Positions 13,301 through 24,201 of a stretch of 64,000 nt of DNA are shown here, one piece after another; within the stretch, counting starts at the first letter, position 1; every line of letters begins with the position of its first letter. This DNA comes from Chrysomallon squamiferum (taxonomy: Eukaryota > Mollusca > Gastropoda > Neomphalida > Peltospiridae): assembly GCA_012295275.1 (NCBI GenBank), contig CM022679.1, forward strand, positions 18,054,342 to 18,118,341, in the 5' to 3' direction. Made by a program: the position numbers and the translations under genes. The notes beneath the pieces were generated by a model. It saw only the letters and a list, made by a program, of their open reading frames with translations, was not told the DNA's origin and did not search any database.

Positions 13301-14150
13301 ACATATTAACTATATAATTTTTACATTTGATCAATAATATTTTCACAAAAATAAAATTTGATAGATGAACAGAGTTGAGTGTATTCAATATTATGCATTT
13401 AAAAGATAGAAATAATAAGCATTTTTGTAGGCTAGATTTGTTTCAGGAATTTTACACAATCAAACATTACTTTAACATTTTTGATAAAAAGTAATTGTTT
13501 TCTTCAGCATATTAACTGATATCTTATCAGATTCAGCTTTAACACTGTTTCAATTTAATTTTCAGTCTTGTCAAAAAACAACAAACCAGTGAACACAAGC
13601 ATTCTGAACCCTCATGTTCATTTACTGGGTGATGATGCAGCCTGCATTGCTTATATTCGGTTAACACAGTGTATAGATAGGTAAGAATGTATCTTCTTTT
13701 TTAACTGTACCATATTTTTTTCAGATTTCCTTAGGTTGTTGTTTCAAGAAATTCATCTCATATTTATCTTGAATGTATTAAAGCAAAACATAATTTTGTA
13801 ATTATAAGCTAGTAAAACAAGTTATTTATTCCATCAGTCTGAAATATTTCTTCTTCTTTTTTTTTGTATTTAGATGATAACATATTGGCATTTTAACTAT
13901 AATGCTGTTAAAATAAAATTTATATTTTTCTGTTTTAAAGATTGTAATACTATTACTGTTATTCTTCTTCTTTGTATCCTGTGTATCTGTAACTTCAAGA
14001 CTGTAATTCTACTGTTAATCCTGTTTCAGAAATGGCCTTCCTATAACAGTGCAGTCAGAAGAAACACGGGTGTGGCAACGTAAAGATGGCAAATGGCAGA
14101 ATGTTCATTTTCACCGGTCAGGCAGTGCATCTGCTCCACATGGAAAATAG
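1063..14150 (+). CDS. CAMK2: Calcium/calmodulin-dependent protein kinase II, 3' part (linker and hub domain)
   Basis: Partial gene; the kinase and calmodulin-binding exons lie left of the window. Visible exons are 1063-1143, 8351-8368, 9450-9521, 12633-12708, 13072-13166, 13566-13680 and 14030-14150 (stop TAG 14148-14150). The first encodes a linker reading [18 protein letters not shown], close to the KTDGVKESTESSNTTIEDED stretch of vertebrate CaMKII. The last four encode the association domain with family hallmarks [70 protein letters not shown]. This domain assembles the 12-14-subunit hub of the holoenzyme. The hub part is 135 residues after the junction, the usual length. The two middle exons (18 and 72 nt) are phase 1 at both ends and multiples of three, so each can be skipped; this is inference from phase and matches known linker splicing in the family. 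Identity is very secure; the linker isoform set is not. Confidence 0.95.
2531..2787 (-). repeat. Dispersed repeat family R1, copy A
   Basis: About 257 bp, the reverse complement of copies B and C. Shared stretches include GGGATCCCA, ACCAATTTTATGAAG, GATTGGCCCAGT and GGTTCAAAGGTTGGTGG (given on the family's plus orientation). It lacks the TTTGACATGGAATGACCC terminus seen in the other copies. Family identity is unknown to me; no intact protein is evident. Confidence 0.85.
3141..3263. repeat. Inverted repeat arm 1 (pairs with 4142-4264)
   Basis: 123 bp starting CTGTTTCAAATGCTCACTG and ending TTTCTTATCA. Its reverse complement recurs at 4142-4264 with only a handful of differences. The two short translations in this region are shadows of this repeat and not genes. 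Confidence 0.85.
4142..4264. repeat. Inverted repeat arm 2 (pairs with 3141-3263)
   Basis: 123 bp, the same length as arm 1, separated from it by 878 bp. Just outside this arm (4269-4322), TTCCCATTTGGTAGAATTCC and CCCATTTCGTAGAAAAAGCT also recur inverted at 6064-6100, so the repeat belongs to a larger rearranged inverted structure. Confidence 0.85.
4478..4690. repeat. Imperfect trinucleotide microsatellite (ATT/ATC/TTC)
   Basis: Long run of ATT, ATC and TTC units. Six-frame translation gives poly-Leu/Ile/His/Asn strings, which are artefacts of the repeat. Confidence 0.9.
5301..5964. mobile_element. Degenerate Tc1/mariner-pogo-like non-autonomous element
   Basis: The left end reads ACAATAATACCTCAG and the right end, reversed, ACAGTAATATCTCGCTTA, forming imperfect TIRs. 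These resemble the CAGTAATACCTCG type of terminus known from pogo/Tigger-like elements, including an internal AATTGGTTCC near 5328-5337. The 12-bp TATCGTTAAGCG occurs at 5360-5371 and again at 5941-5952. The 5571-5810 open frame inside has no recognisable transposase motif. Confidence 0.55.
6122..6410 (+). repeat. Dispersed repeat family R1, copy B
   Basis: About 289 bp, opposite in orientation to copy A and in the same intron. It ends with TTTGACATGGAATGACCC, a terminus it shares with copies C and D. A G8 run lies just before this terminus. Confidence 0.85.
6801..7622. mobile_element. MITE-like element with 17-bp perfect TIRs
   Basis: CTATATGGGCAATTCCA at 6801-6817 is the exact reverse complement of 7606-7622. 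The pattern TA-TATGGGC...GCCCATA-TA fits TA target-site duplication of Tc1/mariner-type elements. The 0.8-kb interior has no recognisable transposase; the open frame at 7160-7378 looks fortuitous. Confidence 0.7.
8351..8368 (+). CDS. CAMK2: CaMKII 18-nt cassette microexon
   Basis: 18 nt between TGTCCTTCAG and GTGAGT. Spliced in phase 1 it adds SKPELE to the linker. It is far too short for ORF searches and rests on the splice sites and on phase compatibility with both neighbours. A long pyrimidine-rich tract (8221-8350) precedes it, as is common for regulated neuronal microexons. Confidence 0.6.
9450..9521 (+). CDS. CAMK2: CaMKII 72-nt cassette exon
   Basis: 72 nt between ATACAACAG and GTAAGC, phase 1 on both sides. 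It adds 24 residues reading [18 protein letters not shown] plus FGKHEL. The peptide is basic and rich in Ser/Thr, with RTST and QRT sites that could be phosphorylated (inference). Removing it leaves the frame unchanged, so it is a likely alternative linker exon. Confidence 0.7.
   Translation, partial: PFPGHQLLLSGQYRGKKHLENMS
9522..12632 (+). other. CaMKII intron before the hub exons
   Basis: AT-rich intron of 3.1 kb. It holds a CA run near 10303-10330 and the 187-bp tandem duplication at 10914-11262. Nothing coding was recognised. Confidence 0.6.
10914..11262. repeat. 187-bp tandem duplication
   Basis: Unit 1 (about 10914-11075) and unit 2 (about 11101-11262) both contain AATGAACACAGAAAAGTGTA, CCTGCTTCCTGCCA and AAATCAAACAACTGTGGCTG at a constant offset of 187 bp, with scattered substitutions. 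Copies run in the same direction. The opposing short reading frames here are artefacts of the repeat. Confidence 0.9.
12633..12708 (+). CDS. CAMK2: CaMKII association-domain exon 1
   Basis: 76 nt, acceptor TTGTTTCAG, donor GTAAGC. It encodes [17 protein letters not shown] then SGDYEAYT, the first helix of the hub domain. With the base carried from the upstream exon (A) the junction residue is Thr where vertebrates have Ala (ARKQEII). Confidence 0.95.
13072..13166 (+). CDS. CAMK2: CaMKII association-domain exon 2
   Basis: 95 nt, acceptor GTCAACAG, donor GTAAGA. It encodes [18 protein letters not shown] then [13 protein letters not shown], the strongly conserved core of the hub fold. Confidence 0.95.
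13566..13680 (+). CDS. CAMK2: CaMKII association-domain exon 3
   Basis: 115 nt, acceptor TTTTCAG, donor GTAAGA. It encodes [18 protein letters not shown] followed by [20 protein letters not shown]. All residues flanking the hub pocket that I can compare by memory are of the usual type. Confidence 0.95.
14030..14150 (+). CDS. CAMK2: CaMKII terminal coding exon
   Basis: 121 nt including TAG. It encodes [18 protein letters not shown] then [21 protein letters not shown]. The C-terminal tail ends in PHGK, where vertebrate isoforms end in short variable tails. Confidence 0.95.
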
Positions 14151-15116
14151 TTTGTTTATCCATCTGATCGGTTTTACTTGTCAACTTTTTTGGCTTTCCT
14201 TGGGCAAGTAATAATTTGCCCAGCAGGTTGTCTTCAGAACACCTATTTTTGCATGGTTTGATTTCATATCATGGAAGCAGTTTTTGTTCCACATAATATT
14301 TCCATTATACACAACAGCTGATATACACATCACTACTACTAACCAATGAGAAAGAAATAAACTGATGTGTTGCATAAGGGAATGATAAAACACATCATCA
14401 GACTGACAGGTCTTTCATTATGCATGTTTTATCTGGTTATGAAATGCATCTAGAAAGCCATTTTGTTAAACAGAGTATGAAAAAAAGACAAACAAAATGT
14501 ATTTTCTTACTTGATATTAATAAACAAATGTCAGGGAAGGAAAAATAAGGTACATTTGAATTTTTTTTTTTTTTTTTTTTTTTGAGTTAAAACTACCATT
14601 GTGCAATATATGTCTTAATGTTTGTGGTCAGATTATTTTAACCAAATGAACTTGGATATAGATCTATATTTCATATCATTGAATTAATACAATGAAATAT
14701 TTTATTTCCATTAAAATTTTAAAACTTGTAGAATTTTTTTTTTTTTTTTTTACTTCCATTTTGATTCAATAAGCAACATTTTTCATGTATGATGAAAAAT
14801 TATTTTAAAGTTTATATTTTAAAAGAAAAAGATAATAAAAAGAAAATTATGTCATCAATTTCTTATTCAAATATTTTATTATTATTATTATTTAATTCTT
14901 AGACTAGTCAACATAGCTTTCAAAAGTTATGATTGAATAAATATTTTAAACAATTTGAGTATTTATGTATATCACTTTACAAAATGTTAATGACACTGCC
15001 ATCTGGGTTTGTTTTAGTTATAAACTATTAAAACTAATGTGTGAATGAATTATCTTCCTAACAAAATTACTTAAGATACAGTAAAGTGTTATTGTTTTGT
15101 CTCGCTATAGCAAAAA

Positions 15117-15173
<57 letters not shown>
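15117..15173. repeat. AAT/TAA microsatellite
   Basis: About 18 uninterrupted TAA units followed by AAAT units. Confidence 0.95.
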
Positions 15174-15181
<8 letters not shown>

Positions 15182-16938
15182 AATATATAAGTAAAAATTA
15201 TTATACATTTCTAAATACTGTTATGGTTGTGATCAGAAATGATATAAAGCACTTGCATTGGTGATGAAAACCAAATAAGGCTTTCATGTTTTCATTCTCA
15301 GGTTTGGTTTGTTGTTATTTTTCTCATTATTAAAATTAGTTTAATTTTGTATTCCTTTTCTTTCTTTTTGTTACTTAGTATGCATTTTTATTCTGTTTCT
15401 CTCTTATTTGTAGATAAGCAAGTTCCATGCACCATTAATCATATCATTTTTTATTATTATTGTTTTTTTTCTTAAATGATCAAAATACTTTTGTCCATAA
15501 AGTAGAAAACTGAAGATAAAAAATTGTCAAAGTATCTGTTAATGCTTTAGCTTTACTGAATAATTTTATTGTTGGTGGTGTTCATGAACTGGAAAACAGG
15601 GTGCTTTGTTATTATATTATTTATACTTGCTATTAATTTCACAGAGAACTTTCCAGATAAGGGTAAAATTTCTCTGCTGCTTGTACATGTTTTAATCAAG
15701 GCTGCTTTTTGCCACCTGATAATGAAATACTTTATAGCTGCACATTTTGTGGACATTAATAAAAATGTTCCCACTTGTATTTATCTGGCATTTCTTGTTA
15801 ACCCATATAAATATTTCATTTTTTAATTAAATTTTTATTCATATTTAATGGAATTTGTATTTTATTTTAACTATTTTAGGCTTTATTTTTAAATTATTTA
15901 TATTCTGTTACCTGTATAATTAGTTTGCTTCTTGTTACCGCATCATCAATTTTTTTGTACCTCAAAAATTAATCTTATACCAATTATTTATGTATATTCA
16001 ACATTTTGTTTCACATTTTTATAGTTTTAGTACTATGTTTTCAGAAAATTACATTAAATGGATTCTTTCTGAAAACAATAAAAACATAAAACACAACTAG
16101 TATTATATGATATTTTTAAAGTAAGACAGTCACTGTCTTTTTTTTTTTTTTTTAAATGCCTACAAAATCATAATACTGACTAATTTTAGACATTAAACCG
16201 CTCCCCTCCCCAAAAAAAAGGTTTTATGAGAAATAAAAACAGAAACAAGAAATCAACTAATTTTGTTTGAATGAAAAGAACAGAAACCATACAAACAGAA
16301 AAAAATAAATAAATAAAAAATATAAAATGTTTTATGTCATTAAAAAATTATAAACTTTTGTGTATTTGCACTGTGGATCCTGTATGCTAAATTTTAGATA
16401 CAGTTTTCTTTGACTTATAAAATCAAAAAAAAATTATAATAGACAAAGAAACAAAAATGAAAGTGCTCATAGCCTGTTGTTAATGATTCATATACAGAAT
16501 TATCTTTTTAAAAAACATACCAGTCAACTATATAATTTACACTTTATTGTTGACAATTACACTGATTAAAATGATGTAAGAAATAAAATGAGTCCCACAA
16601 GAAGAATTACCAATGTATTGTATTGCAGAGAGAATGCACAATTGACATGAAAGTGTTTACATTTATTTGCTCATACCTTTCAAATCCTTGTATACATCTG
16701 TGTGATCTTGTGGATTTATATATCATTTGCTTGTTACATAGAGGTGAATGGAAATAAAACCTATGTTTACTATTTGTTTCATTCAGATTAAACCATTTGC
16801 ATTCTTAAATAAAATGTGATCATCTTTTTTTTTTAATTTTACTTAAAAATTGTGTTTGTAGTTAATCTGTAGTGTGTTTGTAATTTTTTCAGTTTTTTCA
16901 TTATTTGCACTGCATATATATATATTTATATTCAATAC

Positions 16939-17003
16939 GTGTGTGTGTGTGTGTGTGTTTTTATGGAGAGAGAGAGATGCACACACACACACACAAACAC
17001 ACA
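16939..17003. repeat. Compound GT-AG-CA microsatellite
   Basis: A GT run is followed by a short GAGAGA stretch and then a CA run, so the two outer tracts can pair as a hairpin about 20 bp long. Confidence 0.85.
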
Positions 17004-20000
17004 GAGACCCTTTCATGGGAGTGTCATTTTAAATGTTATGATAGTGTACACATTTTACTATTTTAATTGAACATAATATAAATCTTTAACTTATTGCAAT
17101 GCTTTTTCTAGTAACTTTGATTTGGTTCTCGTTTTCTTTAAATTGTGCTCTCCTTGTTAAAGAGGGTATTTTTGCAGCACTCTACAATTCAGGAGATTAG
17201 AATGTTATATAATTTATTTATCCATATAGAATGACAAATATTTACCTTGAGATGTGTCTTTGTGATTGTCAGCATGTGTTTTCAGATATGTGTTGAGCAA
17301 TTTATACTGTCCCTTTTTGTCATATTTTCTTTTACATGTCACAGCAGTAAAAATTTGAGTCAGAATTACTTGTTTTACATATCTATATAAAAAAAAAATA
17401 TATATAAATTAATCAGTTTCTGCAATTTTATTGTATTCATTTATTTGTATTACATTGATTCTGAAATTTTGACATCAGCATTTTAACAGAAACTGTAAAC
17501 ATTTATGTAATAAGTTTTCTAATTTTTTTGTCTAATGTGGAATTCTTCCAGAACATCTTCAAACTAAGAATATTTTTGCAAAGCAGTTTCTGTTTATAAA
17601 ATTATGTAACTTGAAGTTTTTATGGACTGATTTTGCTTCTCTTCAATATTTAAAATCAAGTCACCTATCAGTTTACAGCTCAGTAGTACCAAATAAAACC
17701 AACATGAATTTAATTTGGCATTAATCTGTGAAATTCAATTTATTCATTTAATTATTACGTGAAATAAACAGGTCTTGACCTTATTCTAATCAACAACAAA
17801 ATTAAGAGTAATATTCATTTCATATCATTTTAGTAATGTTGCTGAACCAACAATAATTGAACAAATTGTTTTGCTTCTGTTTGTTTGTGTGTGCAGTATA
17901 TATAGATACACACACAAAATAGTTTGGAAAATATTACTATTAAAATTTTAATTTCTTTTTTTCTTATGCATGCCTCATTAGTTCAGCAGTTCTGTTGCAG
18001 ACATTATAGAGGAACAAAAATAATTCTGAATCTCAATATTTAATATAAAAGTTTTATGAATAATATTTTTCTGTATATGCTTGGCTTTATCAATTTAATA
18101 AGATGCATAATATTAATCAGTAATAAATTCTATGTTATTAAACTAGATAATTAAACTATAATGCAGTAATTATATTTAATTACAGACTTGTTATTATTTT
18201 CTGTCCTGAGTTTGTAAAGAATTTATTCTGTCAAAAGGATTTAATATTGTAAAAATGATATAATCATGTTTTTATTTATTGTTTTTATTGTTAGGTTATA
18301 TATATTTTGAAAAATAAAATAAACTTAACTTTACAGAAAAAATGTTCAGTGAGACTTTGAACAAAAAGTAAATATAAATAGGTGTTTAAAAAAGTAAATC
18401 TTAACAACAATACTTGTATATTTGGTTACATTATTTCAACATACCATATGTAAATTTCATTACATGTTTTTATTCATTCAAAAATTTTTCAAATGAATGT
18501 GATACCACTGGATAAAATTTTGAATTATAGTTGTCATTTTTATAATAACTTGCTTTATTGTCAAACTTGTATTATAAATGTTTAAAAAATATATGTAAAA
18601 TGTTTATTTTAAATTAAAAGCCCTCTTGTTGCTAATTGTTAGTTTAGTTTTTGACAGTAAAACAGATTTAAATTTTTTTAATGTGTATTTTTCATCAAGA
18701 TTACCAAAAATAAAATGACAAGAAAATAATATTGTATTCTTATTTATTATCTCAGTAATCTCAACCTGTTTTAAAATCTATCCGTATTTTGTATTTGTAT
18801 CCGTCAGATAGAATTTAAAAATGTCTTAATCATTTATTGTAAAAACACTTTATATTATACTTATTATATTTTTCCTATTTTAATCCTAATATTTTGTGTT
18901 ATTCTTTCATTTAAAAAAACAAAGTATATCATTTCATCAAAATCGGTTATAATAATATAAGAAAAAGTAGGTCTGCGATACTATTAGTTTAATAAATATT
19001 GGCATCTTATTACATTCTCTAGGCATTTTAAAAAGAAATATACATAAAGTGAAAACATTTTATGATAATTTTGCTCTATCAGTTTAACTCTATAATTAAT
19101 CAAATAAGATAAAGGTCAATTTTATGATAGATTAAGTTAGTTAAGGTATGACTGAATAATAAAATATTTTGACTTGATAAATTTATATATAAATAAGTTT
19201 TCTACATAATTATCTCATATTTTTCATAACACATTTTTTTTGTAGTATTTTATAGAATCATGACATTTGTGAAATAATTTTGTTTAATTTTCTAAAAATT
19301 ATTTGAGAAATATATAGGCTTCTCTTTACTTTTTATTATTATATATTTATTGTATTTAATATTTTGTGGATAGGCTAGTAAATGTACAAAAATATATATT
19401 CTTCTTTTTCTTTTTAATTATTTTATATTTAATGCAAAGGGTACCTAATTCATGACTTTAAAATTACAAGCCTGATTTACCATTTTTGATGAATTTTAAA
19501 CTAGCACATTTATACAATAAATAGAACAGGTTTTTCCTAGAAGTTTAGATTGATAACCCTTGTGGTTATCAAATAATGGTTATTTTGAAAATAAAAACAT
19601 TTTATGTTTGTCAACCAGTTTAAAACTTTGTGCGCTTTTTGATCATTTCATCTTGCATGATGTTGTTGATGGTCTGTAGGAGATTTTCTTCTCACTTTTT
19701 ATGATAATGTGTAGTGCTTTCAATATGTTGTCCTTTACATCTTTGAAATAAATAATCTGTCTACTAAATTTTATTTGTAGTGTTCTGTTTTTTGGTTATT
19801 TCTACAAGAAAATAGATGTAGTTTCCATAATTACTTTTGTATCTAGTGGCCATTCCCAGATCTCCAAAAAGGACACGTTTGTGTTTGTGTTTGCAGCTGC
19901 CTGCAAAGCCTAAATTATTTAAAACAGACACTTTGTTCAAAGGAGCGTATAATGCGTACCACAAAAAAGAGCAACATTTCCTCTTTCCAGTGCAGTGTTT

Positions 20001-21051
20001 CTTTTTGTCTTGATGAAAATGTGCCCAATTTTTTTTCAAGAATCATGCCATTCGCTCAGTCAAACGGGATGTGGGGGCCTTCCTGTGCATTGGAAAATAT
20101 GCATGGTTTCATTTCTATCCTGCATTTTCCCTAATTGCACCAGAAAGGTTACAATTAATTGCATTTGAAAGTGCATGGATTTCTGTTTTTTAAATTCAGC
20201 AAAATTTTGTTTTGAAACCTTAGAAAACAACTTTTTAAACTGAAAATTATCTATCACAATCAAGTATAATTTCTGAAAAGGGCAATTTCTTTGCTTTCTA
20301 ATTCTATGATACCGTGGCAAAAATACAGCACACATTAAATGACAGTCACTCGTGTTCACATATAAATCTTGTCATCAATCTATGTTTTCACAAAGTAAAT
20401 GGATGGGAATGGGATATAAAGGAAACTACTAGTGACAAATGTATTAAGAGACTTAATTTGAAAATACTAGAATTAAGCAATACATGAATACTAAATGGTT
20501 TTAATAAAAACATTTTTTCTTAAAATGGAGCACATGTTGAAAAATATTCATATTGTGATATTGAGAAATACAAACTGAAATGGCTTTATAATCATATTGC
20601 TGTAAGAACAGGTTGAAGTCTACTGTAGGATGCCCTGTAGGTTAGCTGAACTCTGTCATTTGACTCCGCAGTCAACCTACCCTACCTTGTGATTGATTTC
20701 AAGTATGTCTTGTAAAATTTCTTTACACAGGTCTTTTTATTATAAAAATCAGATTTTAATTAGACATTATACTTTATTTTAAAGTATTGAGAGAAAGGAG
20801 TCAAAATGAAATTCACATTTCGACCTATAAGCCAACTTCGGTGAGATGCAAGCTCAGTACATATCTTCAAGCACATATATATGTATAAAACAAATATATG
20901 CTTTAATTTCATAATAAAAAAAATGCACAAATTACAAATTATAGTATTTGACAAATTAATTACTAAATCTTGAAGATTTAACCTAAATCAAGTGTTTTAT
21001 GATAAATTGAAGTATATAAATAGCAGGTGAAAATATCATTATATGACTCTG

Positions 21052-22149
21052 TACATATATACTACAAAATTACAAGCATGCCAAAAATAAAATAAAATAA
21101 TAAGGCATATTCTTCTGCCTCTCAATACTAACTGAAAATAAATATATTAATTTAAATAGTATGAAATGAACTTTATTTTTCCTTTCATTCTTTAGATCTA
21201 AACTTTTCTGAGCAGCATAAGAAAAATTAATGTTGCATAATCCTGATCATCTACAACACTGCAGCCATAATATAATAATATAACTGTGCTATAGAATTAA
21301 AGAAATAAAGCTAAAACACTTAACTTTTGCTTCTTCAACATCAAGGTTTATTATTTATTTGGTTCAAAAGGTTAGTGTACCCTACCATTCTCCAAACTGA
21401 ACAATAATCGCAGATTTGGAAACCTTGTCATATTGCCTTTCAACAATACCAATTTTATGAAGATTGGCCCAGTGGTTCCTGAGATAAGAGGGTTCAAAGG
21501 TTGGTGGTCATGCCCATTTTGGCCAAAAATCTCAAAAATTCAGGAAGGCCATATCTCCTGAACCACTGGTCCAATTGGCCAAAACATTTTGTATTGGTTG
21601 CTGTAGGATCCCATTCAACAAGTATACAGAGTTTCATAAAAATCTGAGTTGGTCAGATTTAACCCATTGGGTGATTTGACATGGAATGACCCTATTACTT
21701 AGTTTTTAATTTATTGTTACTGCATTCTGTAGGATTCTTTCACCAGACAGAACTTCTTCTATTTGCCATGTAAAAAGGATTTTAAATGTATATAAATTTG
21801 TTGTTGCATACTTATAACTGAAATATAATTATAAACACATGATGTCAAAATATAAACCTTGATGTTGAAGAAGCAAAAGTTAATTGTTTTACTTTATTTC
21901 TTCAATTCTATAGCACAGTTATATTATTATATTATGGCTGCAGTGATGCAGATGGTCAGGACGATGCAACATTAATTTTTCTTATGCTGCTCAGAAAATT
22001 TTAGATATAAAGAATGAAAGGAAAAATAAAGTTCATTTAATACTATTAAATTAATATATTTATTTTCAGTTAGTATTGAAAGGCAGAAGAATATGCTTTA
22101 TTATTTTATTTTATTTTTGGCATGCTTGTAATTTTGTAGTATATATGTA
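21052..22149. mobile_element. 1.1-kb foldback element with ~300-bp inverted arms
   Basis: Arm 1 (21052-21351) and arm 2 (21852-22149) are reverse complements over nearly their whole length. Outer ends match as TACATATATACTACAAAATT and inner ends as CTTCTTCAACATCAAGGTTT. Shared internal words include TTAATATATT, AAGAAAAATTAATGTTGCAT and ACTGCAGCCATAATATAATA. The 500-bp loop contains copy C of repeat R1. No transposase is visible. It could be a long-TIR/foldback transposon or a local inverted duplication. Confidence 0.85.
21374..21692 (+). repeat. Dispersed repeat family R1, copy C
   Basis: About 319 bp in the loop of the foldback element. It shares CCAATTTTATGAAGATTGGC, GGTTCAAAGGTTGGTGGTCA, AAAAATCTGAG and the terminus TTTGACATGGAATGACCC with copy B, and GTACCC plus TCCAAACTGAAC with copy A at the other end, so it is the longest copy here. 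Confidence 0.85.
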
Positions 22150-22407
22150 TTCAAAAGTACTTTAAAATCACTGTCAGCTGCAGAATATGCTGAAATACAG
22201 CTAATTTGCTAAAACAGTTAATTTCTTCACTGTTTTTCTGAGATTATTATATATGAAATCAGACAGTACAAGATTACCTCTTTCTTAACCAAATATTTTT
22301 TTAATCAAGTAACATAAAAGTATGACGTAAATAGGATGTCCAGGCATCCTTCTTTTGGGGAAAAAAGGATATACAGTCATCACAGTATAGTGACATTTTC
22401 TGTGCTG

Positions 22408-22523
22408 GATTTGGTGCTGTGGGATCTCACTTAACAAGTATATCAAGTTTCATAAAAATCTGAGACGGTTGGGTTTAAAAAAAAAAATTGGGGTGGGGGG
22501 TGTGATTTGACATGGAATGACCC
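22408..22523 (+). repeat. Dispersed repeat family R1, copy D (3' fragment)
   Basis: 116 bp covering only the terminal third: GATTTGGTGCTGTGGGATCT, AAAAATCTGAGACGGTTGGG, an A-run and G-run, then TTTGACATGGAATGACCC. It is 5'-truncated and its terminus matches copies B and C. Confidence 0.85.
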
Positions 22524-23436
22524 AATACTAATAAATAAATATCTTATTCCATTTCATTTGTTAATCCAGTTCAAAGAGTAAAATAAATGTGTGTTTAATA
22601 ATAAAACTTAACTGATGATCAATTTATTCCTGTTAGTTAAAATACTGGATATTTCAGTGGACCAAATGGGTGTCATCTGACTGAACTTTAAAAGTTTCTG
22701 AACTACCATACTTCCATTCATGATACATTTTACAAAATAATTGTTTGTCTATGTATCTGATCTGTGATAACAAAAAAAAAAAAATGGCTTGAATAGTGTC
22801 TGTCAGCCATTACCACATGACAGACTACTAGTCGGCCACAAGTTGACAGCACTGTAAACACTAAAAAGGTTTTGTTTCAACTCCTAGTTTGGATTCGTTC
22901 AGGCATGTGTTTTTGTGTTGTTGTTTTTTTTTGTAAGAATAAGCACCTACTTGGCAGTCATTATTTGGCATCATTTACACTCAAATTCTTTTACAAAATA
23001 CACATACACATATACAACAACAGCAATAATTATATACATGTTTGAATATTCGTAACTTCCTTATTATTAAACTCAGGAATTTGTCATTAGTATCATTTGA
23101 TTCGGAAATTAATATACTTTCTGGATATTCACGCACATTTTAAAAAATATATTTTTTTTTTCTTTTAAGATAATAATAACAATAATTAAATCACTTCAGA
23201 ATATATCATCATACCAAAATAATCAATCATTCAATGTATCATGTAGATTGTAGTCAACAAGCTCTTCGTCCGTATTCGCTCAAATAACCATGAAAATGAA
23301 ATTTACGAAATAAATATTTCAAGCCTCGTAAAATTTTATTTTCAGACCACAGAAAACACGTTGCTAATATGAAATTACAGTTTCATATTAAACTACATTT
23401 CAACATTTTAAAAAGGATTGACACGCCCACGATTTG
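22524..23436. other. Intergenic region upstream of GGA
   Basis: No gene or repeat family recognised. Base composition becomes somewhat less AT-rich towards the GGA start codon. Confidence 0.5.
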
Positions 23437-23483
23437 AAATCGGAAGTAGATTGAAATCACGTGATATAAAAGTAAAATGGCCG
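23437..23483 (+). promoter_or_regulatory. GGA proximal promoter elements
   Basis: Three motifs lie just before or at the start codon: CGGAAGT (ETS-type) at 23441-23447, the perfect 10-bp palindrome ATCACGTGAT at 23456-23465 (E-box CACGTG, also the core of CLEAR/USF/TFEB sites), and AAAATGGCC across the ATG (YY1-like). There is no obvious TATA box at the expected distance. Function is inferred. Confidence 0.45.
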
Positions 23484-23513
23484 AAAGAGACGAAACTTTG
23501 GAGACTCTACTTA
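23477..23513 (+). CDS. GGA1: GGA exon 1 (start)
   Basis: 37 nt, residues 1-12, MAERDETLETLL, donor GTAAGT. The ATG context is AAAATGG. The last base is joined to exon 2 to make Asn (LLN-QATNP, as in vertebrate LNKATNP). Confidence 0.9.
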
Positions 23514-24148
23514 GTAAGTACCAAATTACCATTTTTTTGTGTGTTGATTTTTAAAAATAGTTATGGGCTTATTTGGCATTTAATTATGTACTAAATACAA
23601 CAATACTGATTTAATGATTTGAATTTCTGAGTATGATTTACTCATCATATCAGTCGGTGTAATCACTGAATCAGTCATGAATCACTTTCAGTGTATCAGT
23701 TATTACTATCAGTATCACTGTCTCAGTATCATTGTGATTAATAGATTATCAGTATCGTTATCATTAATATCATGATTATGGTTCATTGTATCATTCGATT
23801 CAATACGATCAAGATATTTGTGGCATTTTGGATTTGCAAGTTGAAGTTGGCCTGTTTGTCTTAGGATTTCTTTCATTTCATAAGATATTTTTTTTTAAAT
23901 GTATTGATCAGCAGTGAGTAACAAATAGTTTACTGCAGATTTTATCATTAATCATGACTAAACTGCTGTTAAATTAAACCACCGTTTCTAAGAGGCATGA
24001 AGCTGAAGAACCAATGATGCTTTCAAAATTCTTTAGGAAACTGAGTGTTTGCATACATAATAGTAAGGGTTATTGAAGAAGTATGCTTGTTATTTAAATG
24101 AAAAATAGTGAAACAGTAATGTTTAACAATGTTTTTATATATCAAGAC

Positions 24149-24201
<53 letters not shown>

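Larger units (their letters stand above)
14151..21051 (+). other. CaMKII 3' UTR and intergenic DNA
   Basis: No coding exon found. AATAAA signals are frequent (one near 14356), so the 3' end of the CaMKII mRNA cannot be fixed from sequence. The stretch has T-runs at 14561-14583 and 14734-14750, an AAT microsatellite at 15117-15173, a GT-AG-CA compound repeat at 16939-17003, and otherwise AT-rich unique-looking sequence. The less AT-rich block 19830-20350 stands out but has no convincing gene. Confidence 0.5.

Noticed and set aside
20060..20359. 99-codon minus-strand frame in a less AT-rich block downstream of CaMKII
   Set aside because: No recognisable motif and no splice partners; composition not protein-like enough. 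The block may be a conserved UTR segment, which I cannot test.
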